DNA from: Candidatus Peregrinibacteria bacterium
Lineage (GTDB): Bacteria; Patescibacteriota; Gracilibacteria; UBA1369; LOWO2-01-FULL-3
DNA: 13,145 nt
Direction of reading: 5' to 3'
Assembly: GCA_016186245.1 (NCBI GenBank)
Contig: JACPLZ010000030.1
Coordinates: 1-13,145, forward strand
The position numbers and the translations under genes are program-made. The notes beneath the pieces are model-generated. The model did not search any database. It saw nothing but the letters and a program-made list of their open reading frames with translations, and was not told the DNA's origin. Below, piece after piece: positions 8,562-13,145 of this stretch (positions within the stretch are counted from its first letter, which is position 1; each line of letters starts with the position of its first letter).

Positions 8562-8686
8562 TGTAAAACTTAAAAAAATTGTTTAATACAAGGAGCCTAG
8601 ACATTTTTTGTTGAAACGTACTCAAATGTACGTTGAAACGAAAAATGTCGTAGCGACGCAGTAGTAAGCAATTTTTGAAGTTTTAC
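8562..8686. repeat. ~125-bp imperfect palindrome at the 3' end of nusG
   Basis: The two ~58-nt arms (8562-8620 and 8629-8686) are reverse complements over most of their length. Both outer ends read GTAAAACTT when compared in the same sense. Perfect blocks include GACATTTTT/AAAAATGTC (8600-8608/8641-8649) and AACGTAC/GTACGTT (8615-8621/8628-8634) with a 6-nt loop. The right arm covers the nusG stop codon (8685-8683). It could act as the nusG terminator or could be a MITE/REP-like element that landed there. No gene is visible between 8387 and 8682. Confidence 0.65.
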
Positions 8687-9228
8687 TTCTTTTTCACCTG
8701 TGTGAAATCCAATTCTACCGGTGTTTCTCTGCCAAAGATTGTTATAAGCACTTTCACTTTTCCTTTTTCTTCATCAATCGTGCTGATCAGCCCCTCATAA
8801 TTTGCAAACGGTCCGTCCAATACGACCACATTGTCACCAACACTGAAATCAATTTTGAATTTAGGCTCGGCCTGGCCCATATGCCTTTTGATGACCTTCC
8901 ATTCCTCCGGTTTCACAGGAACAGGAATTGTGCCGGAACCGACAAACCCGGTTACATTCGGCGTATTTCTGACTACATACCAGCTGTCATCATCCACCAC
9001 CATATCTACCAGTACATAACCCGGAAAAATACGTTTTTCCTCGGTTACAGGCTGGCCTTTTTTGATAATGATCTGAGTTTCTTTTGGAACAACAACATCA
9101 AAAATACGGTCCTGCATTCCCAAAGATTCAATACGCTGCTGGAGCGCCTCGCGCACAGCATCCTCGTAACCTGAATAGGTGTGCACCACATACCAGTTTC
9201 TACCTGTACCTTTGGCTTGTCGCGGCAT
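8683..9228 (-). CDS. nusG: Transcription termination/antitermination factor NusG
   Basis: 181 aa, normal family length. The N-terminal NGN domain spans ~10-115: NWYVVHTYSGYEDAVREAL, then IKKGQPVTEEKRIFPGYVLVDM, then WYVVRNTPNVTGFVG. The C-terminal KOW domain is at ~127-178, with VGDNVVVLDGPFANYEGLI and KVKVLITIFGRETPVELDF. NusG binds RNA polymerase to control pausing and couples to Rho or the ribosome through the KOW domain. Its ATG overlaps the secE stop by one base (TAATG), so the two are co-transcribed and translationally coupled. No Shine-Dalgarno is seen, and coupling would explain how it starts. The stop lies inside the palindrome at 8562-8686. Unlike the usual order, rplK-rplA are not downstream but divergent, on the other strand. 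Confidence 0.97.
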   Translation of the reverse strand: MPRQAKGTGRNWYVVHTYSGYEDAVREALQQRIESLGMQDRIFDVVVPKETQIIIKKGQPVTEEKRIFPGYVLVDMVVDDDSWYVVRNTPNVTGFVGSGTIPVPVKPEEWKVIKRHMGQAEPKFKIDFSVGDNVVVLDGPFANYEGLISTIDEEKGKVKVLITIFGRETPVELDFTQVKKK

Positions 9229-9419
9229 TATTGAGCGAGCTTAAGTAAATATGAATATAACTCATTGAATCCGAAATCGAACGCTCCCACAATAACCGCT
9301 GCAATCAAACAAAAAATAAACACAAGGATGGTCAATTTTACAGCCTGATTTCTGGTCGGCCAGGTTACCCTGGTTAACTCTTCAAAACTTGCCCTGATGT
9401 AATTTGTAAATGCTTTCAT
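9228..9419 (-). CDS. secE: Preprotein translocase subunit SecE
   Basis: 63 aa, the short single-helix form typical of most bacteria. Residues ~1-24 are an amphipathic cytoplasmic helix with the conserved SFEELTRVTWPTRNQA signature. Residues ~28-47 form the membrane helix that clamps SecY in the SecYEG translocon. It overlaps nusG by one base. ATG 9419 is preceded by AAATAACCAAATT without a Shine-Dalgarno. It is transcribed from a candidate promoter (TATACT at 9467-9462), and the ~36-nt leader contains a GC hairpin. Confidence 0.95.
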   Translation of the reverse strand: MKAFTNYIRASFEELTRVTWPTRNQAVKLTILVFIFCLIAAVIVGAFDFGFNELYSYLLKLAQ

Positions 9420-9437
9420 AATTTGGTTATTTTTAAA

Positions 9438-9451
9438 GAGCCTTCCGGCTC
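9438..9451 (-). other. GGAA-loop hairpin in the secE-nusG leader
   Basis: GAGCC/GGCTC, a perfect 5-bp stem closed by GGAA on the minus strand, sits between the predicted start of transcription (~9455) and ATG 9419. It is followed by CTTTAAAAA. It could be an attenuator or an mRNA-stabilising 5' hairpin; a full terminator is unlikely with this stem length. Confidence 0.4.
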
Positions 9452-9461
9452 CGGGACGCAG

Positions 9462-9489
9462 AGTATACCGTAATTATCAAAAAGGCAAA
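9462..9489 (-). promoter_or_regulatory. secE-nusG promoter
   Basis: TATACT (9467-9462) has TTTGCC (9489-9484) 16 nt upstream on the minus strand. The -10 and its CGGTATACTC surroundings resemble the pilin operon -10 (TGGTATACTC). The -35 is poor. It is back-to-back with the rplK promoter, with 8 bp between the two -35 boxes. Confidence 0.5.
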
Positions 9490-9497
9490 TAATAATT

Positions 9498-9525
9498 TTG
9501 ACTTTTGAACGAATATCATTAAAAT
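9498..9525 (+). promoter_or_regulatory. rplK-rplA promoter with near-leaderless start
   Basis: TTGACT (9498-9503) and TAAAAT (9520-9525) with a 16-nt spacer. Transcription would begin around 9531-9533, only 2-4 nt before ATG 9535, so the mRNA would be almost leaderless. Confidence 0.6.
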
Positions 9526-9534
9526 GCTGTTGCC

Positions 9535-9926
9535 ATGGCTAAAGAATTCCTAAAACTCGTCAAGCTGCAGATCGCTGCGGGAAAGGCTAATCCAGCACCT
9601 CCAGTCGGTACCGCTCTCGGTCCGTGCGGCGTGAATATCCAGGATTTTTGTGCGAAATTTAACGAGCAGACCAGGGAAATGGGTGATACGAAAGTTTTAC
9701 GTTCATATTAAAGAGTCCGCCGGCAGCGGTGTTGATCAAGAAAGCGATCAAGCTGGAGAAAGGCTCTGCTGAGCCGCATAAGACTAAGGTTGGCACAATT
9801 ACCAGAGCGCAGCTTGAGGAAATCGCCAAGATTAAAATGGAAGATTTGAATGCGAATGATATTGAAGCCGCCATTAAAATTATCGGCGGCACGGCTAGGA
9901 GTATGGGTGTCAAAGTTGAAGGGTAA
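9535..9926 (+). pseudogene. rplK: Ribosomal protein uL11 gene broken by an internal deletion/frameshift
   Basis: The first frame (ATG 9535 to TAA 9711) encodes a clear uL11 N-terminus: MAKEFLKLVKLQIAAGKANP, then PPVGTALGPCGVNIQDFCAKFNEQTREMG, then six unrelated residues and a stop. The rest of uL11 continues in another frame, open from 9687 to TAA 9926: SFTFILKSPPAAVLIKKA through to IIGGTARSMGVKVEG. What is missing is the conserved strand around PVVITVYED that should link REMG to SFTF. The whole locus is 392 nt against ~423 for an intact gene, so one deletion of about 31-34 nt (1 mod 3) near 9681-9692 explains both the gap and the shift. The product would lack its rRNA-binding C-terminal domain. 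It may be real loss, programmed rescue (unlikely, since residues are missing) or an assembly collapse. Confidence 0.85.
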
Positions 9927-9940
9927 TTTTTCCATATTTT

Positions 9941-9975
9941 GTGGGAGCCTGCAATGATGTGGGCGTTTGCACCAC
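9941..9975 (+). promoter_or_regulatory. Candidate uL1-binding autoregulatory RNA before rplA
   Basis: In the 63-nt rplK-rplA gap, GUGG (9941-9944) pairs with CCAC (9972-9975). Inside, either GCC/GGC (9947-9949/9962-9964) or UGCAA/UUGCA (9950-9954/9967-9971) pairs, leaving an asymmetric loop with GUGGGAG and GAUGUGGGCG. From memory, the L1-stalk site of 23S rRNA has a similar GUGGGAG...GUGUGG arrangement, and uL1 operons are classically repressed by uL1 binding a mimic of that site. The start codon of rplA is 15 nt downstream. Confidence 0.5.
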
Positions 9976-9989
9976 TTAACCAAATCATC

Positions 9990-10691
9990 ATGAAACACGG
10001 CAAAAAGTATCGCGAAGCGGCCAAGCTGGTAGAACAAAAGGCCTACACTCTTGACGAAGCTATCGAGCTTCTAAAAAAAACCGCGACAACAAAGTTTGAT
10101 GGCAGTTGTGAAATTCATATTAAGCTGGGCGTAGATCCGAAACAGGCCGATCAGAACGTGCGCACGGCTGCAGCTCTTCCCCACGGCACCGGTAAAAAGC
10201 TTACAATTGTGGCTTTTGTGTCCGATGAAAATGCCAAAGCGGCAAAAGAAGCAGGAGCAAAAGAAGCGGGCACAAATGATCTTATTAAAAAGATCGAAAA
10301 AGGCTGGACTGATTTTGACGTTGCGGTGGCGACGCCGGATCAGATGAAGGAGTTGGGAAAAATCGCCAAGATACTTGGACAGAAAAGACTGATGCCAAGC
10401 CCAAAAGCCGGCACGGTAACTCCCGATTTCAAAAAAGCCATTGAGGAATTAAATAAGGGCAAAGTGGAATTGCGTCTGGATCCGAATGCCATTCTTCATA
10501 ATATTTTCGGAAAAGTTTCTTTTGATAACGCAAAGCTAAGGGAAAATCTGGTTACTTTAGTCAAAGCCGTGCTTGCGGTGAAACCGTCCGGATCAAAGGG
10601 TACATATCTGAGAAGTATGACTGTGGCCACGACGATGGGACCCGGGATACATCTGGATATAAGCTCGGTGACGGCGGAAGCGAGAAAGTAG
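9990..10691 (+). CDS. rplA: 50S ribosomal protein uL1 (L1)
   Basis: 233 aa from ATG 9990, the usual uL1 length. The frame is open further upstream, but MKHGKKYREAAKLVE is the normal uL1 N-terminus and upstream codons would run through the putative leader structure. Family signatures are seen in order: HIKLGVDPKQADQNVR, LPHGTGKKLTIVAF, LGQKRLMPSPKAGTVTPDF (the LMP.PK.GTVT motif) and KGTYLRSMTVATTMGPGI. uL1 builds the mobile L1 stalk that guides exit of deacylated tRNA, and often represses its own mRNA. No Shine-Dalgarno is present (CCAAATCATC before ATG). Stop is TAG. The usual next genes rplJ and rplL are absent; a terminator-like hairpin and a lipoprotein gene follow. Confidence 0.95.
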   Translation: MKHGKKYREAAKLVEQKAYTLDEAIELLKKTATTKFDGSCEIHIKLGVDPKQADQNVRTAAALPHGTGKKLTIVAFVSDENAKAAKEAGAKEAGTNDLIKKIEKGWTDFDVAVATPDQMKELGKIAKILGQKRLMPSPKAGTVTPDFKKAIEELNKGKVELRLDPNAILHNIFGKVSFDNAKLRENLVTLVKAVLAVKPSGSKGTYLRSMTVATTMGPGIHLDISSVTAEARK

Positions 10692-10735
10692 TTGTACGAA
10701 ATGCATTTTTTACCCTACTTAATTTGATTTGACCT

Positions 10736-10777
10736 CTTCTTTAAAAGAAGTGATGAATTTGTTTTTTTTCTTTTTTA
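10736..10777 (+). terminator. Likely rplA terminator
   Basis: CTTCTT/AAGAAG (10736-10741/10745-10750) forms a 6-bp stem with a 3-nt loop. It is followed, ~10 nt later, by a long T-rich run (10759-10777). The stem is AT-rich and the T-run is offset, so efficiency is uncertain, but the position 45 nt after the rplA stop fits. Confidence 0.45.
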
Positions 10778-10784
10778 TAGAGGG

Positions 10785-10800
10785 GGCTCAGAATTGAGCT
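10785..10800 (+). other. Hairpin immediately upstream of the lipoprotein promoter
   Basis: GCTCA/TGAGC (10786-10790/10795-10799) with a GAAT loop and an extra G-T pair. Its 3' end touches the -35 box. It may be a second terminator arm or an operator-like inverted repeat. Confidence 0.35.
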
Positions 10801-10827
10801 TGACAAAAGTATTTTATTTGGTATTAT
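10800..10827 (+). promoter_or_regulatory. Near-consensus sigma70 promoter of the lipoprotein gene
   Basis: A perfect TTGACA (10800-10805), a 16-nt spacer, TATTAT (10822-10827), plus an extended -10 TG at 10819-10820. The transcription start is expected near 10834, giving a ~24-nt AT-rich leader. This is the best promoter in the window. Confidence 0.75.
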
Positions 10828-10857
10828 GAATCCTTAAATTCTTTAACTAAATTTAAC

Positions 10858-11721
10858 ATGAAAAATCTTACCAAACCGGCAATCTTATTGGCAGCAACAC
10901 TGGCCTTAACAGGTTGTAAAAATAAGCCTGCTAATCAAGCTCAAGAAAGTACTCCAACTCGTCCAGTTGCAGCAGAGCAAATTCCTTCACAAGATGACAT
11001 GTTGAGTGGTATTAGAAGCGTCACAGCTAAATTAGAGGCAAAAACATTTGCTACTCTAGTGCCAGATTCCATTATAAGAAAAAGTATTCAAGAATTTCTC
11101 GATCATTATCGTCAAGATACTTGGGCTGCCAATACTATCGCACGGCATAACGTTTTTGAAAGTGAGCTCTGTGCACCTTTCGGAAGTAAATGTTGGGATG
11201 CTTTATACGCAGCATATTCTGGCGGAGAATGGTATTTCAAAAACGATGGTATTCCAGTTGAAGCCGACGAACCACTTAATCAAGCCAGAAAAATCATATT
11301 AGATAAGGCGCGTGATTATCTAAAAGATCCTCAAAAACTTTTGACTTTCTATCAATCAATAAAAGGAGTAATCGTTGAAGAACTTAGAAAAGCTGCTCAA
11401 ACAGATGAAGAAAAAGCCCAACTTGAATTGTGGTTAAAAGGAGTGGAGGAAGGTCTCAAAGCTTTTGATGACCCAAAATTTCAAAAGGCTTACGCGACAT
11501 ATTTAGCAGCAGAAAAGACTTTGCATGAGACACCATACGAAGACCCTACAGGTCAACAAAAATATAAAGCCTACAGAAAAGCAGAAGAAGCATTGGCAGC
11601 TTTAACACCAGATTTATATGCATCGCTTTTTGCTGGAAGAAGGGCAAAGGAAAATCCTGATGTTGTGGATACATACGAAACCATTGTAAGCGATCTTAGA
11701 AGCTCGGTTAGTGGACTGTAA
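10858..11721 (+). CDS. Putative lipoprotein, mostly helical, unknown function
   Basis: 287 aa. MKNLTKPAILLAATLALTGC is a textbook lipoprotein signal, with lipobox LTGC and lipidation Cys20, so the protein should be anchored to the outer face of the membrane. Residues 21-50 are a flexible Pro/Gln/Thr linker. The rest is predicted helical and charged, with Cys105 and Cys112 (CAPFGSKC) placed for a disulfide outside the cell. No known domain is recognised; the Ala/Glu/Lys-rich segment ~200-260 may form helical hairpins. It has its own strong promoter and no Shine-Dalgarno (AACTAAATTTAAC before ATG). Its codons look more AT-rich at third positions than those of rplA, judged by eye, and an IS lies right behind it. 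It may therefore be recently acquired, but that is only a suggestion. Confidence 0.8.
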   Translation: MKNLTKPAILLAATLALTGCKNKPANQAQESTPTRPVAAEQIPSQDDMLSGIRSVTAKLEAKTFATLVPDSIIRKSIQEFLDHYRQDTWAANTIARHNVFESELCAPFGSKCWDALYAAYSGGEWYFKNDGIPVEADEPLNQARKIILDKARDYLKDPQKLLTFYQSIKGVIVEELRKAAQTDEEKAQLELWLKGVEEGLKAFDDPKFQKAYATYLAAEKTLHETPYEDPTGQQKYKAYRKAEEALAALTPDLYASLFAGRRAKENPDVVDTYETIVSDLRSSVSGL

Positions 11722-11757
11722 TTAAAAAGAGTTTTGGCACGCAAAATTCACCCCCAA

Positions 11758-11769
11758 CCCCAGTATGAG
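11758..11769 (+). other. Candidate IS left end: donor half-site and -10 element
   Basis: CCCCAGTAT (11758-11766) is the exact reverse complement of ATACTGGGG at 11992-12000. TATGAG (11764-11769) resembles a -10 box that would be completed by the TTGACA at the right end when the element circularises. Confidence 0.5.
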
Positions 11770-11801
11770 AGAATTGCCTCGGACTTTTTGATAAAGTCTA
11801 T

Positions 11802-11897
11802 GGAGGTGGTATGACATTTCACGCCCTGGCCCTGTCGTTCATCTCAAAGGGAGGCGGTATGATATTTCACTTTTTGTTCCTGTCGCTCATCCTAAGG
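11802..11897 (+). repeat. Two 48-nt tandem repeats in the bridge-RNA target region
   Basis: Units 11802-11849 and 11850-11897. The first 21 nt differ at 2 positions. An 8-nt block follows that is quite different (GCCCTGGC at 11823-11830, TTTTTGTT at 11871-11878). Then CCTGTCG-T/C-TCATC is nearly identical, with a few changes in the last 6 nt. Both units start with a 12-mer able to pair with CATACCGCTTCC (11924-11935). Confidence 0.8.
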
Positions 11898-11954
11898 TGA
11901 AAACGACTCATGAGGGATTGCAGCATACCGCTTCCGTGCTTCGGAAATGAACAA

Positions 11955-11963
11955 ATAGCGGAT
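11955..11963 (+). other. Putative left donor guide
   Basis: ATAGCGGAT, identical to 13135-13143 at the right end of the element just after the transposase stop. It lies on the left strand of an internal loop, directly 5' of the inner hairpin. Confidence 0.55.
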
Positions 11964-11986
11964 AGTCACCCGCAAGGGATATGACT
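11964..11986 (+). other. GCAA-capped inner hairpin of the donor loop
   Basis: AGTCA/TGACT (11964-11968/11982-11986), then CCC/GGG (11969-11971/11976-11978), closed by a GCAA (GNRA) tetraloop, with a 3-nt ATA bulge on the 3' side. It separates the two guides. It also overlaps an AAGGG that could act as a ribosome-binding site for an ATG at 11988. Confidence 0.6.
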
Positions 11987-11991
11987 CATGT

Positions 11992-12000
11992 ATACTGGGG
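11992..12000 (+). other. Putative right donor guide
   Basis: ATACTGGGG, the exact reverse complement of CCCCAGTAT at 11758-11766 (a tenth pair is a G-U wobble). It lies 3' of the inner hairpin and 2 nt before the outer stem strand. Confidence 0.55.
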
Positions 12001-12041
12001 ATTCAGCCGTCGCACACAATTATTTTCTAACCCAATATCAC

Positions 12042-13133
12042 ATGCAGACTTGTGAACGGGCAAAGACCCTTTTTGTCGGCGTGGATGTCCACAAGGACAC
12101 TCACACGGCGGTCGGACTTTCTCCCTTCGGGGAAAAACTTTTTGAACTCACTATCGGCAATTATCCGCAGGATTTCGCGGAATTGGCTGAGATAGTGAAA
12201 TTAGCGGCAGAAACCGCAAATCTTTCACCGCGTATCGGATTGGAAGATTGCCAGGGCTTCGGACAACGCCTGGCAGAGTATCTGAATAATGACGGTTATG
12301 CTGTCACACATGTACCGCCGATTTTAGTGGATCATAAACGTCAAAAAGCCGCGCATCCGGAGAAAAACGATTACCTGGATGCGCGAGGGGTTGCAGAAGT
12401 CATGATCCAAAAGATTGACACGCTTCCCGTGAATAAAATAACGCAGGATAGCCAAATAGCCAAGGATATTCAGGAACTGTCGCTTGATCGCGAATACTTG
12501 GTGAAAGAACAGACACGGCTCAAAAACCAGCTCCATTTGCTTTTGCACCGCATCTGGAACAGTGAATATAGTGAGAAATTCAAAGATCCATTTACTGTGA
12601 AAGGTTTGCGATATTGGAAAAAATTAATTCCAAAAAACACCTCATCTTTTCTTGCAAAAAACATGAAGCGGAAGGTGAAAAAATTAGAGGCGTTGCGATT
12701 GGAAATCAAAGAACTGGAGTCAGACATGGAATTGCTTATCACAAAATCCGGACATAAAGTACACACCGCTAACGGATGCGGAATTGTGCTTGCGGCAATG
12801 ATTATCGGTGAAATCGGTGATATTTCCCGCTTCAAATCGCCATCCGCTTTGGCCAAATATGCCGGTTGCGCACCAAGAGAACATTCATCGGGAAAAACGC
12901 ACCGTCATCGCAAAACAAGAAGTGGCAACAGACGGCTCAATTGCGCCTTCCATCGCCTGGCATTATCTCAAATCTCTCGAATGGGTAATGAAAAAGCCAA
13001 AGCGTATTTTCTACGGAAAATCTCCGAAGGGAAATCAAAATCACAAGCGTTGGTTTGTCTGAGAAGGCAAATCGTCAACATTATCTGGATGATTATGAAA
13101 CACAAAACCGACTACAATTTACAAAAAAGTTGA
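12042..13133 (+). CDS. IS110-family transposase (DEDD recombinase)
   Basis: 363 aa from ATG 12042, stop TGA 13133. The N-terminal RuvC-like domain shows VGVDVHKDTHTAVGL (Asp15), IGLEDCQGFG (Glu68) and KNDYLDARGVAE (Asp110 and Asp113), the DEDD catalytic set. A Lys/Glu-rich coiled coil spans ~137-235. The C-terminal IS116/IS110/IS902 domain begins near NGCGIVLAAMIIGEIGDISR and contains YAGCAPREHSSGK, where Ser282 or Ser283 is the expected catalytic serine, followed by a basic HRHRKTRSGNRR patch. It catalyses RNA-guided excision and insertion. The frame is open to an ATG at 11988, which has an AAGGG 9 nt upstream. I prefer 12042 because family members start close to the first catalytic Asp and because the bridge RNA appears to run to ~12009. 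The gene appears intact. Confidence 0.93.
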   Translation: MQTCERAKTLFVGVDVHKDTHTAVGLSPFGEKLFELTIGNYPQDFAELAEIVKLAAETANLSPRIGLEDCQGFGQRLAEYLNNDGYAVTHVPPILVDHKRQKAAHPEKNDYLDARGVAEVMIQKIDTLPVNKITQDSQIAKDIQELSLDREYLVKEQTRLKNQLHLLLHRIWNSEYSEKFKDPFTVKGLRYWKKLIPKNTSSFLAKNMKRKVKKLEALRLEIKELESDMELLITKSGHKVHTANGCGIVLAAMIIGEIGDISRFKSPSALAKYAGCAPREHSSGKTHRHRKTRSGNRRLNCAFHRLALSQISRMGNEKAKAYFLRKISEGKSKSQALVCLRRQIVNIIWMIMKHKTDYNLQKS

Positions 13134-13145
13134 CATAGCGGATCC
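13130..13145 (+). promoter_or_regulatory. IS right end: outward TTGACA -35 and donor half-site
   Basis: A perfect TTGACA (13130-13135) overlaps the transposase stop codon and points outward. ATAGCGGAT (13135-13143) follows. In a circular form, joining to the left end near 11758 would put TATGAG about 14-18 nt downstream, which would make a promoter for the bridge RNA. Confidence 0.5.

Larger units (their letters stand above)
11771..12009 (+). ncRNA. Candidate bridge RNA of the IS110 element
   Basis: IS110 recombinases use a structured non-coding RNA whose two loops pair with donor and target DNA. This region shows the same plan. (1) A 5' hairpin, GACTTT/AAAGTC (11782-11787/11793-11798). (2) A target-type loop: a 12-bp stem GGAGGCGGTATG/CATACCGCTTCC (11850-11861/11924-11935, one G-U), with an inner hairpin GTCG..CATC/GGTG..CGAC (11882-11907). 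(3) A donor-type loop: outer stem CGG..TGAA/TTCA.CCG (11942-11951/12002-12009), left guide 11955-11963, inner hairpin 11964-11986, right guide 11992-12000. The first target-loop half is tandemly duplicated (11802-11849 and 11850-11897). The guides match the element's own ends. The family role is known; the fold and boundaries here are by eye. Confidence 0.65.
11758..13145 (+). mobile_element. IS110-family insertion sequence (right boundary at or beyond window end)
   Basis: The transposase is an IS110-type DEDD recombinase. As usual for the family, there are no terminal inverted repeats. A long non-coding left end (~280 nt) precedes the transposase and a very short right end follows it. The left boundary near 11758 is set by CCCCAGTAT, which is complementary to a guide in the non-coding RNA. 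The right end contains ATAGCGGAT (13135-13143), identical to the other guide. A length of about 1.39 kb is normal. The element sits 36 nt after the lipoprotein stop, on the same strand. The exact junction dinucleotides cannot be fixed because the right flank is not in the window. Confidence 0.8.

Noticed and set aside
9939..9989. Longer rplA start upstream of 9990
   Set aside because: MKHGKKYREAAKLVE is the normal uL1 N-terminus, and the upstream codons overlap the candidate uL1-binding structure.
9708..10037. Minus-strand ORFs across rplK-rplA
   Set aside because: They are antisense to clear ribosomal protein sequence and resemble no family.
1..10691. UGA-glycine code as in Gracilibacteria/Absconditabacteria
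   Set aside because: The 1528-codon PKD gene and other long genes have no in-frame TGA, and they read cleanly with ordinary glycine codons.
11802..11897. CRISPR-like repeats with short spacers
   Set aside because: Only two units, an 8-nt variable block, and the position within the IS110 non-coding end fits a bridge RNA.
11988..12041. Transposase start at ATG 11988
   Set aside because: Possible (AAGGG lies 9 nt upstream), but it would place the right donor guide and outer stem inside the coding region and add 18 residues before the usual IS110 N-terminus. Not excluded.
13140..13145. GGATCC at the window end as a cloning-site boundary
   Set aside because: The same site occurs inside the window (4075-4080), so the sequence was not cut at every such site; the end is more likely a contig break at a repeated IS.

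Overview
The window looks like chromosomal sequence of a Candidate Phyla Radiation (Patescibacteria) bacterium, most like Peregrinibacteria. That placement is inferred from gene style, not from a marker tree. The grounds are a co-directional run of exported proteins built from VirB2/TrbC-like two-helix pilin modules, a giant multi-PKD surface protein, housekeeping genes with no Shine-Dalgarno sequence, and A/T-rich start contexts. The standard genetic code fits: the long ORFs have no in-frame UGA, and rplA ends at UAG exactly where uL1 should end.

Left part (1-8386, all minus strand). A consensus sigma70 promoter (7495-7467) drives a tight gene string: two three-module pilin-like membrane proteins (7442-6462 and 6455-5493), then a signal-peptide/pilin-module/multi-PKD protein (5480-651) interrupted by an in-frame UAG at 5282-5280, then a three-helix membrane protein with a Pro/Ser-rich N-terminus (626 to beyond the left edge). 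Together they look like a cell-envelope or surface-appendage locus: pilin-like membrane subunits plus long adhesive stalks. Upstream lies a single-pass protein of unknown function (8386-7580).

Middle (8560-10780). secE-nusG (minus) and rplK-rplA (plus) are divergent from a compact back-to-back promoter region, whereas these four genes are normally co-directional. nusG ends inside a ~125-bp imperfect palindrome. rplK carries a frame-shifting deletion of about ten codons. The rplK-rplA gap holds a candidate uL1-binding autoregulatory RNA. rplJ/rplL do not follow rplA.

Right part (10780-13145). A lipoprotein gene with a very good promoter is followed by an IS110-family insertion sequence running to the window end. 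Its transposase has the RuvC-like DEDD residues and the C-terminal serine domain. The ~240 nt upstream of the transposase read as a bridge RNA. It has a 5' hairpin, a large target-loop-like stem, and a donor loop in which one 9-nt guide is identical to the right end of the element and the other is complementary to its left end, the two guides flanking a GCAA-capped hairpin. The target-loop left half is present twice (48-nt tandem repeats that differ most in one 8-nt block), which could give one bridge RNA two alternative target guides. This is the most interesting part of the window.
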